In this document: in pieces, positions 10,174 to 17,516 of the stretch
How the letters are laid out: each line of letters opens with the position of its first letter
Numbering within the stretch: the stretch's first letter is position 1
Assembly (NCBI GenBank): GCA_965204165.1
Contig: OZ241969.1
Span: forward strand, 3,844,001 to 3,908,000
Direction of reading: 5' to 3'
Length of the DNA: 64,000 bases
Origin: VYFG01 sp965204165
GTDB lineage: Bacteria > Pseudomonadota > Gammaproteobacteria > Arenicellales > Poriferihabitantaceae
Notes under the pieces: model-generated
The model's database searches: none
Seen by the model: the letters and a program-made list of their open reading frames with translations, nothing else
Told to the model about the DNA's origin: nothing
Position numbers and translations under genes: made by a program

Positions 10174-12402
10174 TCAGCTTGCGTATCGGGAGCGCATCCA
10201 CTTGTTGACGGGTTTCATGGATTTTCGCGGGTACGACCGTCCCGGGCGCAGCCGGCTGCGGACCCGCAGGATGCCTTCGGCCATCCGGGTCACGGCATCG
10301 GCCACGGCCTGAACCTGGCCGAGGATCATCTCCTCCAGGCCGGCGGCCACGATGGCGACGGCATTCTTGAAGTTCACGGTCTGGGGCTCCTGGTCTTTAT
10401 CGCGGATCTGGGCGAGCAGGGCATCTCCGGGGCCGGAGAACAGGCGGGTCATGGCGATCAGGTTGAAGTGGGCGTAGAGTTCCTGCCGGACGCCGCGCTC
10501 GGTCCTGCCGTGGAATTCGTCCACCGCGATGGTCTGCTTGGAGACCTTGAACAACTCCTCGATGGACCAGCGGCGGTGGTAGAGGTCGGCGAGGTCACCT
10601 GCGGAGATGTGCCCGGCATCGAGCAGGGTAGTGGCGAGATGGTATTCGTCCTTGACTGTCCTGATGCGGACCAGCCGCATCTTCACTGGTTCGAAGTGCT
10701 TGCCCGGGCAACGCTCGGCGAGCCTCTTCCGCACCCTCGGGCTCGGGTCGATGGTTACGACAGTCTCGTCGCTGTTGCCTTCAATGAATGCCTTGAAGGC
10801 ACCTGTGCTGCTACCGTGGAACCGGAACACCGGGTACGCACCGGCTTCCAGGACGGCGGTCAGGAGTTGGAACGAGTAGTAGCCCCGGTCGAACACCACG
10901 ATGTCGTCGGCCTTGAGGGCGTGGACGTGGCCAAGGGCGGCGGTCCGTTCGCAGGGGTGCGCGGATAGTGAGAAGTCCACCGGCACCCGGTCGTCGAGTC
11001 GGTACAGGCAAGACACGAGCCCTTGAGGATAACAGGTCTGGCCTCCCGGAAGCGGGTAGTTGTCGTTTACCAGTTGACGGGGCAGGTTCATCCTGGTTCC
11101 GTCGATGGCGAACAGGCGGTGTCCCCGCCAGCGTTCGCCGTCGCCGCCGTGGCGGAGGATCTCGCGGTGGAGTTCCAGGAACAGGTCCTCGTGGACCTGC
11201 TTGCGGGCCTTGCAGATGGACGAGGCCGCCACGGGGTCGGGCTTGGGCAGGGCGATGCCGAGCTTGCGGCACTGTTCCCAGAGTTCCGCGGTGACGGTGG
11301 CGTATCCCTTGTCCCCCCGGGACAGGACCAGCCGGAAGACGAACAGCATCACGATGAGGCTGCCGAGGACGCGGCGGCGCTTGCGCCAGCGCCGGTCGTG
11401 GGCCTCGGCCAGGGCCGTGGCGGCGTCGATGATCCGCAGCCACATCGCCACCAGGGGGTCGTTGCAGTCCGGACGCACGGGTGGCGGCTCGACGGCCTTC
11501 GGGCGCTCCGCCTTCGGCACGGGGCGTCCCTGAAGGACGTCGCGGAATCCGGGATCGAGGGGAAGAGCGAATATCTCCTTGGGCGGTTTCTTGCGCGGAC
11601 CGGACTTCCGGCCCGCGGTCATCCCGATCCGGGTCCAGTTGGCGGCCCGGTAGCAGGCGCCGTCATGGCGGGTCGGATCGATGAAGGTCTCGACGAGCAC
11701 CGGGCGGCAGTGGTGGCGGCGACCCCATACCTCCGCCAGGGAGGCCGCCGCCATGCCGAGGGAGCGGGAGGCCAGGTTGGGAACCTTCACCCAGGGGAAC
11801 ACGAGAAAGCGGGTGTTGCCCAGCACCCGGTGCAGACGGCGGTCCCGGTCCCGTTGGCTCCAGCCGATCCATTCGTCCCGGTCCGGCAGCACCCGCGACG
11901 CCGCCTCGAACAGCAGGCAGCCGAGACGGCGTCCGCCCCGGTCCAGGATGAACCACCGCAGGTGCGGACCGAAGGGGCGCGGACACCCCAGGGGATGGTG
12001 GCGGTCCACCAGTTCGTTCCACTCCCCCTTCTCCCCGGCATCGTCCGCCGGATGCAGCGACAGCGGCTCCAGGTCGGACAGCGCGCAGGCGATCTCCGGC
12101 TGCGGATCGGAAGCCGAGGTGTGCTCGATGGGACCCGGCTGGCCTCCTCCCGTATCCCGGATCGCCGGCAGGGTCAGGATGCCGTGCTCCTCCAGATGCT
12201 CCAGCGTGCGATGGCAGGCCGACACCCGGTAATCCCCCTTCGGGGTGTGCCAGTTCAGGTGTTCGCAGACGGTCTGGGCCAGTTCGTGCCGGCTCAGGGC
12301 CGGGAATCTCGCCACCGTCTCCTGGATGCCGACGATCTCCCGACGGGTGAACCGCCGGCCGAAGAAGGTGGTGGTCTCGAGGTTCTCGATCCGCGGGTCC
12401 AT
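10174..12402 (-). CDS. IS4-family transposase with N-terminal DUF4338 (DruA-like) domain
   Basis: A 742-residue protein, far longer than usual IS4 transposases. Residues about 10-75 form a helical segment (FFGRRFTRREIVGIQ, RVSACHRTLEHL) like the start of DUF4338 proteins. Residues about 140-270 are the DUF4338 core (EWIGWS, GNTRFLVFPWVKVPNLASRS, LVETFIDP, YRAANW). From about residue 330 the protein is a DDE transposase: first Asp in FAIDGTRMN, second in IVVFDRGYYS, and the Y-R-E-K signature in YHRRWSIEELFKVSKQ. Translation starts at an ATG preceded by GGAGG. All expected catalytic residues are present, so it may be active. DUF4338 is known from the DruA protein of Druantia defence systems; its role in a transposase is not known to me. 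Confidence 0.88.
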   Translation of the reverse strand: MDPRIENLETTTFFGRRFTRREIVGIQETVARFPALSRHELAQTVCEHLNWHTPKGDYRVSACHRTLEHLEEHGILTLPAIRDTGGGQPGPIEHTSASDPQPEIACALSDLEPLSLHPADDAGEKGEWNELVDRHHPLGCPRPFGPHLRWFILDRGGRRLGCLLFEAASRVLPDRDEWIGWSQRDRDRRLHRVLGNTRFLVFPWVKVPNLASRSLGMAAASLAEVWGRRHHCRPVLVETFIDPTRHDGACYRAANWTRIGMTAGRKSGPRKKPPKEIFALPLDPGFRDVLQGRPVPKAERPKAVEPPPVRPDCNDPLVAMWLRIIDAATALAEAHDRRWRKRRRVLGSLIVMLFVFRLVLSRGDKGYATVTAELWEQCRKLGIALPKPDPVAASSICKARKQVHEDLFLELHREILRHGGDGERWRGHRLFAIDGTRMNLPRQLVNDNYPLPGGQTCYPQGLVSCLYRLDDRVPVDFSLSAHPCERTAALGHVHALKADDIVVFDRGYYSFQLLTAVLEAGAYPVFRFHGSSTGAFKAFIEGNSDETVVTIDPSPRVRKRLAERCPGKHFEPVKMRLVRIRTVKDEYHLATTLLDAGHISAGDLADLYHRRWSIEELFKVSKQTIAVDEFHGRTERGVRQELYAHFNLIAMTRLFSGPGDALLAQIRDKDQEPQTVNFKNAVAIVAAGLEEMILGQVQAVADAVTRMAEGILRVRSRLRPGRSYPRKSMKPVNKWMRSRYAS

Positions 12403-12437
12403 TGAACGCCCTCCGGGGAATATATTGCTCTGAGCAC

Positions 12438-12466
12438 ATACTATCCCAGGGGCGGGGTCTTGTCAA
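12438..12466 (-). promoter_or_regulatory. Sigma70 promoter of the IS4-type transposase
   Basis: On the minus strand a perfect TTGACA (12461-12466) is followed after 17 bp by TAGTAT (12438-12443). It lies 36 bp upstream of the transposase start. Confidence 0.75.
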
Positions 12467-12574
12467 CCGTCGCTTGCGGAGAAATCCACCGGCAGCCGGA
12501 AGCCCCGCCGGACAACGAACTCACCGGGTCAGGAAAAATCCGATCCGTTCATGTGCGGAAAGAAAATGCCATTG

Positions 12575-12584
12575 GCCGGCCGGG
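12575..12584. repeat. 10-bp target-site duplication of IS4-type element, copy 2
   Basis: GCCGGCCGGG, identical to 10074-10083. Confidence 0.9.
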
Positions 12585-13051
12585 TTGGTGAACGTGCCCA
12601 GGCTCGAGCCGGTCGGGTGCCCGCTGCCGTCGGTCGCGTACAGCCCGAATGTCGCGCCGCTCGCCAGCGCGCCGGCCACCGTATCGACCTTCACCGCGGT
12701 CAGCTTGTAGCCCCCGGCGATGCTGCCGGTGGTGAACGCCTGGGCGCGGTCGGCATCGCTTCCGACGTGCGTCCCCCCATGCGTCTGGCCGGTGTTGCTC
12801 ACCAGCTTCCCGCTCGTCTGCGCCTGGGCGGGTATCGCCGCGAGGGTCAGGGCGAGGCCGGCGGCGAGGGCCGCCGCCCACGCACGGACAGAACGCAGCC
12901 CCATGCGCGGGGCGCGCCGGCCGGCGAACGGAATAAAGAAACCGGACAGGCGGTCCGCCACGTGGCCAGGCCCGGCAGTATCGGCGCCGGCGCCCGGCAG
13001 AACGGTCCGCGGGTCCGCGGAAGATTTCCCGCAATCGGCAAGAGCGAACAT
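12575..13051 (-). pseudogene. Giant autotransporter adhesin, N-terminal part with signal peptide
   Basis: The first part of the adhesin cut off by the IS4-type element. A hydrophobic signal segment (AWAAALAAGLALTLAAIPAQA) is followed by the exported NTGQ repeat start, and the frame enters the element just after NPAG. Two starts are possible: the ATG at 13051 has AGGA nine bases upstream and gives a long, extended signal region, while the ATG at 12904 gives a conventional signal peptide but has no ribosome site. In the present state the message would encode only a short exported stub ending inside the element at 12521. Confidence 0.75.
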
Positions 13052-13240
13052 CGTCATCATTCCTGGTTGGTTTGAATTGTTTTGATTTTTCTTAAATGGT
13101 TTTGCGGCACATGGCCGCTGCCTGGGTGATTCGAGTGCTGACAAGCGCAATCGAATCAACCCGCCGGTTGCTCCTCCCGGGACCGCCGCCTGCCCGTCAA
13201 AGACCGGGCCGTCGGCAACCGTTTCTCCCCCTCCAGATCA

Positions 13241-13270
13241 GGTTCTTTTTGGTTCTTTTTGGTTCTTTTT
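13241..13270. repeat. Triple tandem 10-bp repeat GGTTCTTTTT
   Basis: Three perfect consecutive copies. They lie between the left inverted repeat and the adhesin start, in what would be the adhesin 5' leader. Slippage here could change leader or promoter spacing. Confidence 0.9.
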
Positions 13271-13298
13271 ACTCGCGATAACTGTATTTATCGAGAGT
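13266..13298. other. Tyrosine-recombinase-type core site, left copy (27-bp inverted repeat)
   Basis: Positions 13266-13292 are a perfect reverse complement of 16459-16485. The site has two 11-bp arms, ACTCGCGATAA (13271-13281) and TTATCGAGAGT (13288-13298), inverted with one mismatch around the 6-bp spacer CTGTAT (13282-13287). That is the classic layout of a tyrosine recombinase crossover site. Confidence 0.75.
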
Positions 13299-13442
13299 AA
13301 ACGCGCGTTAACAGTTCGAAATCCGGGAAAACCGCCCCTCCGGGCCCCCGTTCGGAATGAATTTCCAAAACCGCCTTCCAGGCACCCTGTCCGGCCCCCT
13401 CCGGACCCCATCTCCGAGTGGCTCGAATCCGCCAGCGGAGCA

Positions 13443-14121
13443 TTGAGTGAGAACACCGAACGGGCCCTCCGTTCAGACCTCGAGATCTACCTAGACTGGT
13501 GCCGGCATGAGGGACTGAAACCCTGGCCCACCCGGGCAGGCGATCTCGTCCGGTTCATCAGCACCATGGCCCGGATGAAGGCGCCGGCCACCGTGCGAAG
13601 GTACGTCTCTTCCATCGTCGCCCTGCACAGGGCCGCCGGATGGAAGGACCCCCTCGCCAACATCACGGTCCGCATGGCCATGCAGCGCATGTACCGGAAA
13701 CAGGGCCGAAGGCAGATCCAGGCCTCGGGACTGACCTGGCCCCTGAGGAGGCGACTGCTGGCATCCTCAGGCAACCGCCTGATCGATGCCCGCAACCGGG
13801 CCCTCCTCGCCGTGGCCTATGACGCCATGCTCCGGCGGTCCGAACTGGTCTCCCTCCAAGTGCCTGATTTCTCGATGGAACCCGACGGATCCGCCACCCT
13901 CCTGGTGCGCCGGGGCAAGACCGACCCCTTAGGCGAGGGATCGGTCCTGTTCCTCGCCCCGGACACCGCGGACTTCGTCATGGAATGGCGCCGGCGGGGC
14001 GGTATCGACAAGGGGTTCCTGTTCCGGTCCATCGGCAAGAACGGGATACCCGGGGGCGCCCTGGACTCCAGCCAGGTGCCGCGCATCTACAAGTCCATGG
14101 CGAGGAATGCGGGATTAATGG
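13443..14121 (+). pseudogene. Tyrosine recombinase, 5' part (split by IS110-type element)
   Basis: N-terminal SAM-like core-binding domain (SENTERALRSDLEIYLDWC) and the first half of the catalytic domain. It has the first catalytic arginine in MLRRSELVSL and the beta-hairpin lysine region (RRGKTDPLGEG). The coding frame is cut at codon ATGG (14118-14121) by an element. Joining to 15918-16127 restores HxxR, the W/H position and the nucleophilic Tyr. Start is uncertain: TTG at 13443 is annotated, but homologous-looking sequence begins about ten codons earlier. It lies between the two inverted core sites and is likely their cognate enzyme. Confidence 0.85.
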
Positions 14122-14507
14122 TATGACCCGCCTCACCCTCGGGGGGTAGCAAACTGCAACCAACTCCGATCGACGATGAGCCATACAGCAACACCACCGG
14201 CATCCCGCACACGCCTGTCAGGCGGGACCGCGGAACGGAATGCAGCCGGATCGCGGAGGCGCGCGATGCCGGGACAGCGCAGCCCGTCGGGTTGCCGGTC
14301 TGCAAGCAAAGCGGTGATCAGGGGGTATCCTTCCAGGGGCGGTTTTCTCTTCACCCCGAAACCCGCTACAGTGAGCGCTCCGTTGCGTTGTGGCGCCGGG
14401 GGACGGGTGATCCGGAAGAGAAGAGAGGCCATGGTCCATCCCTGTCGGATACGGCTTCTGGGAGCCACAATGATATTGCCATCATTCACACACTCGAGGA
14501 ATGAACC

Positions 14508-15581
14508 ATGACCAAGACGAAACATACCACGAAACCCCGATCCGTTCCCGCCTTCATTGGCATCGACCTGGCGAAGAACTCGGTCCATGTCCACGGCGTC
14601 GACGCATCGGGCCGCAGCTGCGTTGACCGGAAGCTGAAGCCGGCGAAGCTGAAGGAATACCTGGCCAACCTGGCACCCTGCGTGGTGGGCATGGAGGCCT
14701 GCGGCCGGGCCCACCAGTGGGGCCGGGACGTTCTGGCCATGGGGCATGAGGCGAAGCTCATGGCCCCTCAGTTCGTCAAGCCTTACGTCAAGACCAACAA
14801 GAACGACCGGGCGGACGCCGCGGCGATCTGCGAGGCGGTCCAGCGCCCGAACATGCGCTTCGTGGGGATCAAGAGCGCGGACCGTCAGGCGCAGCAGGCC
14901 ATCCACCGGGTCCGGTCCCGGGCGGTTGGCAACCGGACGGCCCACGCGAACGCGGTCCGCGGCCTGCTGGCCGAATTCGGCATCGAGATTCCCCTGGGCA
15001 TCTGGAAGGTCCGGCCGGCGGTGGCGGAGATCCTGGGGAACGGCGGTACTTCTGACATCACCCTGCCTCCCCGGTTTCTGGACGTGCTGGCCGAGCTGTA
15101 CGACGAGTTGGTGCACATGGACGGGCGGGTGGAGAAATACAACCGGATGATCGAGGAGATTGCCCAGTCGGACGAGCAGGCACAACTGCTGATGACGATC
15201 CCCGGAGTGGGTCCGATGACGGCCACTGCGCTGCTGTCCACCATGGGCGACCCAGGTATGTTCCGGAACGGTCGGGAATGCGCGGCCTGGCTCGGCCTGG
15301 TGCCGGGGCAGCGTTCGACCGGCGGCAAGGACCGGCTGCTGGGGATATCGAAACGGGGCGACCGGTATCTGCGCTGCCTGGTGGTCCATGGGGCGCGGAC
15401 GATGGTCAATCAGCTTTCCCGGAAGGAGAAGACGGATCGTCGAAGCCAGTGGCTGAAGGGTTTGCTGGAGCGGCGTCACCGGAACGTGGCGACGGTGGCG
15501 CTGGCGAACCGGATGGTGCGGACCGCGTGGGCGGTGCTGACGTCCGGCATGCCGTACGAAGAGAATCATGTGCCTGCCTGA
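14508..15581 (+). CDS. IS110-family DEDD transposase
   Basis: A 357-residue recombinase. The N-terminal RuvC-like DEDD domain shows GIDLAKNSVHVHGVD, VVGMEACGRA and NKNDRADAAAI with its acidic pair. The C-terminal Tnp domain (IPGVGPMTATALLS, then QRSTGGKDRLLGISKRGDR) holds the conserved serine region. A good ribosome site (GAGGAATGAACC) precedes the ATG. All hallmark residues are present, so it is probably functional. Enzymes of this family are directed to donor and target DNA by a structured non-coding RNA from the same element. Confidence 0.92.
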   Translation: MTKTKHTTKPRSVPAFIGIDLAKNSVHVHGVDASGRSCVDRKLKPAKLKEYLANLAPCVVGMEACGRAHQWGRDVLAMGHEAKLMAPQFVKPYVKTNKNDRADAAAICEAVQRPNMRFVGIKSADRQAQQAIHRVRSRAVGNRTAHANAVRGLLAEFGIEIPLGIWKVRPAVAEILGNGGTSDITLPPRFLDVLAELYDELVHMDGRVEKYNRMIEEIAQSDEQAQLLMTIPGVGPMTATALLSTMGDPGMFRNGRECAAWLGLVPGQRSTGGKDRLLGISKRGDRYLRCLVVHGARTMVNQLSRKEKTDRRSQWLKGLLERRHRNVATVALANRMVRTAWAVLTSGMPYEENHVPA

Positions 15582-15905
15582 GGGCAGGCCAGTGGAGGAT
15601 CGGGAACCTGGTTCCGGATTCCAAATATCAACCTGACATTAGAGTAGAACAGTTACCCACCAGGGTTGCTTGAGAGCAATTGATCGTGATGGCAGAAAAG
15701 GCAAATCGCCGGCGTGAGAACCTGTGTTTTCCAAAGACCCGATCCATAGAGCACCTGACGGTGTACTGTGTAGAGGTCGCTAGATTGATAAGGACACGCC
15801 GGCGCGCATTCCATCAGGGCCAGGGGCATAGAGATCCCCATCGAAAGGTCGGATATATGGCAGCAGCCCGTCACTTCCGGATCGACGATTGTTCTTGCAT
15901 ACCGG
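15582..15905 (+). ncRNA. Candidate bridge-RNA region of the IS110/IS1111-type element
   Basis: Non-coding right end of the element. It contains a near-palindrome GGAACCTGGTTCC and no convincing ORF. In IS1111-group elements the bridge RNA is known to come from the right end, in IS110-group elements from the left end (here 14133-14507). No loops could be assigned with confidence by eye. Confidence 0.35.
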
Positions 15906-15917
15906 GGCGGGTCATAT

Positions 15918-16127
15918 ATGGGAAAAGACATCGTGTCCGGACTGTCGGGTCACAGCACCCGGGTGGGTGCGGTGCAGGACATGATCGCCTCGGGGATCGA
16001 GCTGCCGGCGATCCTGCAGGCGGGGCGGTGGAAGAGCACGTCGATGGTGAACCGGTACGGGGAGCGGTTGCTGGCCCGGAGGGGCGGTGCGGCGCAGCTG
16101 GCAAGGCTGCAGCGAAGGGGTCGGTAA
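15918..16127 (+). pseudogene. Tyrosine recombinase, 3' part
   Basis: The C-terminal end of the recombinase: SGHSTR (HxxR), then AGRWKSTSMVNRYGERL with the W/H position and catalytic tyrosine. After removal of the 1,800-bp element the frame reads NAGL-MGKDIVSG without a break, giving about 294 residues from the TTG start. The ATG at 15918 makes it look like a small ORF, but it is only a fragment. Confidence 0.88.
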
Positions 16128-16420
16128 CCCCGCCTGGAAACCGTGACCGGAGTGAGGGGCGGGGAAAGTAGAATAATGAACCGAAAAGAGGCGGAAAAGG
16201 GCAAAAAACCCGATTTTTCTCTATGCCCGTTCCGGCTTTTAAGTGATGTTATCGCGAGTAAAAGATTAAAAAAAATGGCACTTTTTCGCGATTGCTTTCA
16301 GAACCCAAAGGGAAACTGAACCGGGAAATACCCATTTTCAGGTATTTTTTTCTCTTATCGCGATACGTCAAAATCGGCCATCCGTAATAAATCTACCACT
16401 TTCGGTGTATCCGAGCCCAC

Positions 16421-16448
16421 TTGACCGGACGGGCAATAGGAATATATT
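16421..16448 (+). promoter_or_regulatory. Near-consensus sigma70 promoter facing the right core site
   Basis: TTGACC (16421-16426), 16-bp spacer, TATATT (16443-16448). The predicted start lies at about 16455, just before the inverted repeat at 16459. In the present orientation it fires into a gene-free region; after inversion it would fire through the left site toward the adhesin start. Confidence 0.7.
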
Positions 16449-16452
16449 CTTT

Positions 16453-16485
16453 GCTCCTGATAAATACAGTTATCGCGAGTAAAAA
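16453..16485. other. Tyrosine-recombinase-type core site, right copy (27-bp inverted repeat)
   Basis: 16459-16485 is the exact reverse complement of 13266-13292. Outer arm TTATCGCGAGT (16470-16480), spacer ATACAG (16464-16469, the complement of the left spacer), degenerate inner arm GCTCCTGATAA (16453-16463). Identical spacers in inverted orientation allow strand exchange that inverts the intervening 3.2 kb. Confidence 0.75.
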
Positions 16486-16813
16486 TTTCATAAAGATCGA
16501 TGTAACTCCCTGTTTTTTATCCATAATATTTTCCCTCCCTTTTTCGTCTTTACATTTCCTTAACATTCGTCCGAGAAAAATTTCGGGGGCCCGGCTTCCA
16601 TTGCCGAAAAGGGTCCATCCTCACCCGTTGTAAGGCCATCCTCGCCATCCCTGACCCACGCATCGGGCCTCTGTCCGGATGACCCCGGGCGGGGGGATTA
16701 AGTTCCCGGACTGAATGGCCGGGTAACCGGCGGAATCCTGCCGCAATCATGAACATGGTCGGCTCTGCTGCAGGTGGGCAGACCGTCAGCACACGGCAGG
16801 ATGCCGGTTTCCG

Positions 16814-17071
16814 TCAATCCGGTGTCCCACCTTCCTCGATTGTACGGCGGTGCGACCGGTGAGCGGCTTCCTGTTCCTCACGCATCCATTCTTCTTCAAG
16901 CATCCGGTCCACTTCATAGGCCGGATCGATGTCCTCTTCCTCCACGGCAGTTTCCCGGAATGCGCCCAGGCGCTCGGCGATTTCCGGGCTTACCGAGACG
17001 AATCCATAGTGCGCCGCCTCGATGACGGCCCCGGTATCTTCCGGCCACCGGACGTGGATTTTTCTTTTCAT
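16814..17071 (-). CDS. Hypothetical 85-residue acidic protein
   Basis: Not recognised. The protein has a short beta-like start (KRKIHVRWPEDTG) and a strongly acidic, helical second half (EEEDIDPAYEVDRMLEEEW). A strong ribosome site (AGGAGATCAGC before ATG) supports it as real. It follows the split small membrane-protein gene on the same strand and may be the last gene of the minus-strand cluster that begins near 21102. Confidence 0.6.
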   Translation of the reverse strand: MKRKIHVRWPEDTGAVIEAAHYGFVSVSPEIAERLGAFRETAVEEEDIDPAYEVDRMLEEEWMREEQEAAHRSHRRTIEEGGTPD

Positions 17072-17236
17072 GCTGATCTCCTGGTCAATGATCTGTCGGT
17101 TGCCTGTCTTTACTGGTCAGGTGATGGAAACAGTTTCCCCGATCGTGTTCCCCGAATCCCCAAACGTGAACTGATTTTGCCACTCGGCAAGGGTGAAACC
17201 CGTAACAGGCCGCTGTGCGGTTCGGACCGGGCGGGA

Positions 17237-17395
17237 TCAGGACGCGGCGGGCAGCCGGATCAGGAAACCAAGGATTGCGGTTGCCAGGGCGACCATGCCG
17301 AATACCGCCAGGAGGAACCGGGATTCCTGCTTCGCCGCATCAGCATCCAGTTTCTCCATGTATTCGGCGAGGCGCGCGATATCGGTCTTGTACTC
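17237..17395 (-). pseudogene. Small coiled-coil membrane protein, 3' part (split by ISAs1-type copy 1)
   Basis: Encodes EYKTDIARLAEYMEKLDADA followed by a single membrane helix (LLAVFGMVALATAILGFLI). The start and first ten codons (MKNKQTEYKT) lie on the other side of the element at 19509-19538, with the overlap EYKT coded by both target-repeat copies. The intact product would be 58 residues. The element end supplies a chance in-frame ATG (17452), so a 71-residue chimera with a foreign N-terminus is still possible. The layout of a short coiled coil plus one transmembrane helix resembles small holin-accessory (XhlA-like) or DUF1640-like proteins, but I cannot assign a family. Confidence 0.7.
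17384..17395. repeat. 12-bp target-site duplication, ISAs1-type copy 1, left
   Basis: GGTCTTGTACTC, repeated exactly at 19509-19520. Confidence 0.93.
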
Positions 17396-17452
17396 AGGGT
17401 AATTCTTTTCTGCAGAGTTTTTTCTTCCGGTCAAAGGACTTACCCCAAACAC

Positions 17453-17481
17453 TGGACTTTTCCCCCGGGTACTGGTATAAA
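17453..17481 (+). promoter_or_regulatory. Promoter of the ISAs1-type transposase, copy 1
   Basis: TGGACT (17453-17458), 17-bp spacer, TATAAA (17476-17481), 35 bp before the GTG start. The same promoter exists in copy 2 on the minus strand at 23916-23944. Confidence 0.6.
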
Positions 17482-17516
17482 TCCCGTCACAAGACCATCA
17501 GACGGACATACGCAAG

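Larger units (their letters stand above)
10084..12574 (-). mobile_element. IS4-type insertion sequence with DUF4338 transposase (2,491 bp)
   Basis: Both ends carry imperfect terminal inverted repeats beginning CAATGGCATTTYCTT. Perfect 10-bp direct repeats flank it. It contains one transposase gene and its own promoter. The TCCTTAAGGA palindrome near the left end occurs twice (10094-10103 and about 10115-10124). The insertion splits the adhesin between codons for NPAG and SAAG. Confidence 0.92.
13052..13442. other. Intergenic region between adhesin and recombinase genes
   Basis: Holds no gene. It contains a T-rich stretch at 13080-13100, the triple 10-bp repeat and the left recombination site. 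The frame of the recombinase stays open upstream of its TTG codon; codons from about 13410 (ISEWLESASGA) look like the real N-terminus of this recombinase type, but no standard start codon is present there. Confidence 0.6.
14122..15921 (+). mobile_element. IS110/IS1111-type insertion sequence (1,800 bp)
   Basis: Subterminal 11-bp inverted repeats TATGACCCGCC (14122-14132) and GGCGGGTCATA (15906-15916) bound it. The tetranucleotide ATGG is present at both junctions (14118-14121 and 15918-15921), so ends are certain only to within four bases. Subterminal repeats and absence of a longer target duplication fit the IS1111 group. Long non-coding ends (about 386 bp left, 336 bp right) are where this family encodes its bridge RNA. 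Confidence 0.88.
16128..16813. other. AT-rich region with recombination half-sites, outward promoter and no gene
   Basis: No credible coding sequence. The stretch is much richer in A and T than its neighbours up to about 16560. It holds a half-site TTATCGCGAGT at 16249-16259, a partial TTATCGCGATA at 16355-16365, the promoter at 16421-16448 and the right core site. From 16560 on it returns to ordinary GC content with nothing recognisable. Confidence 0.6.

Noticed and set aside
16249..16480. Excision between the direct half-sites at 16249 and 16470
   Set aside because: The half-site at 16249 has a different spacer (GTGATG) and no matching second arm, so it does not look like a partner for strand exchange.
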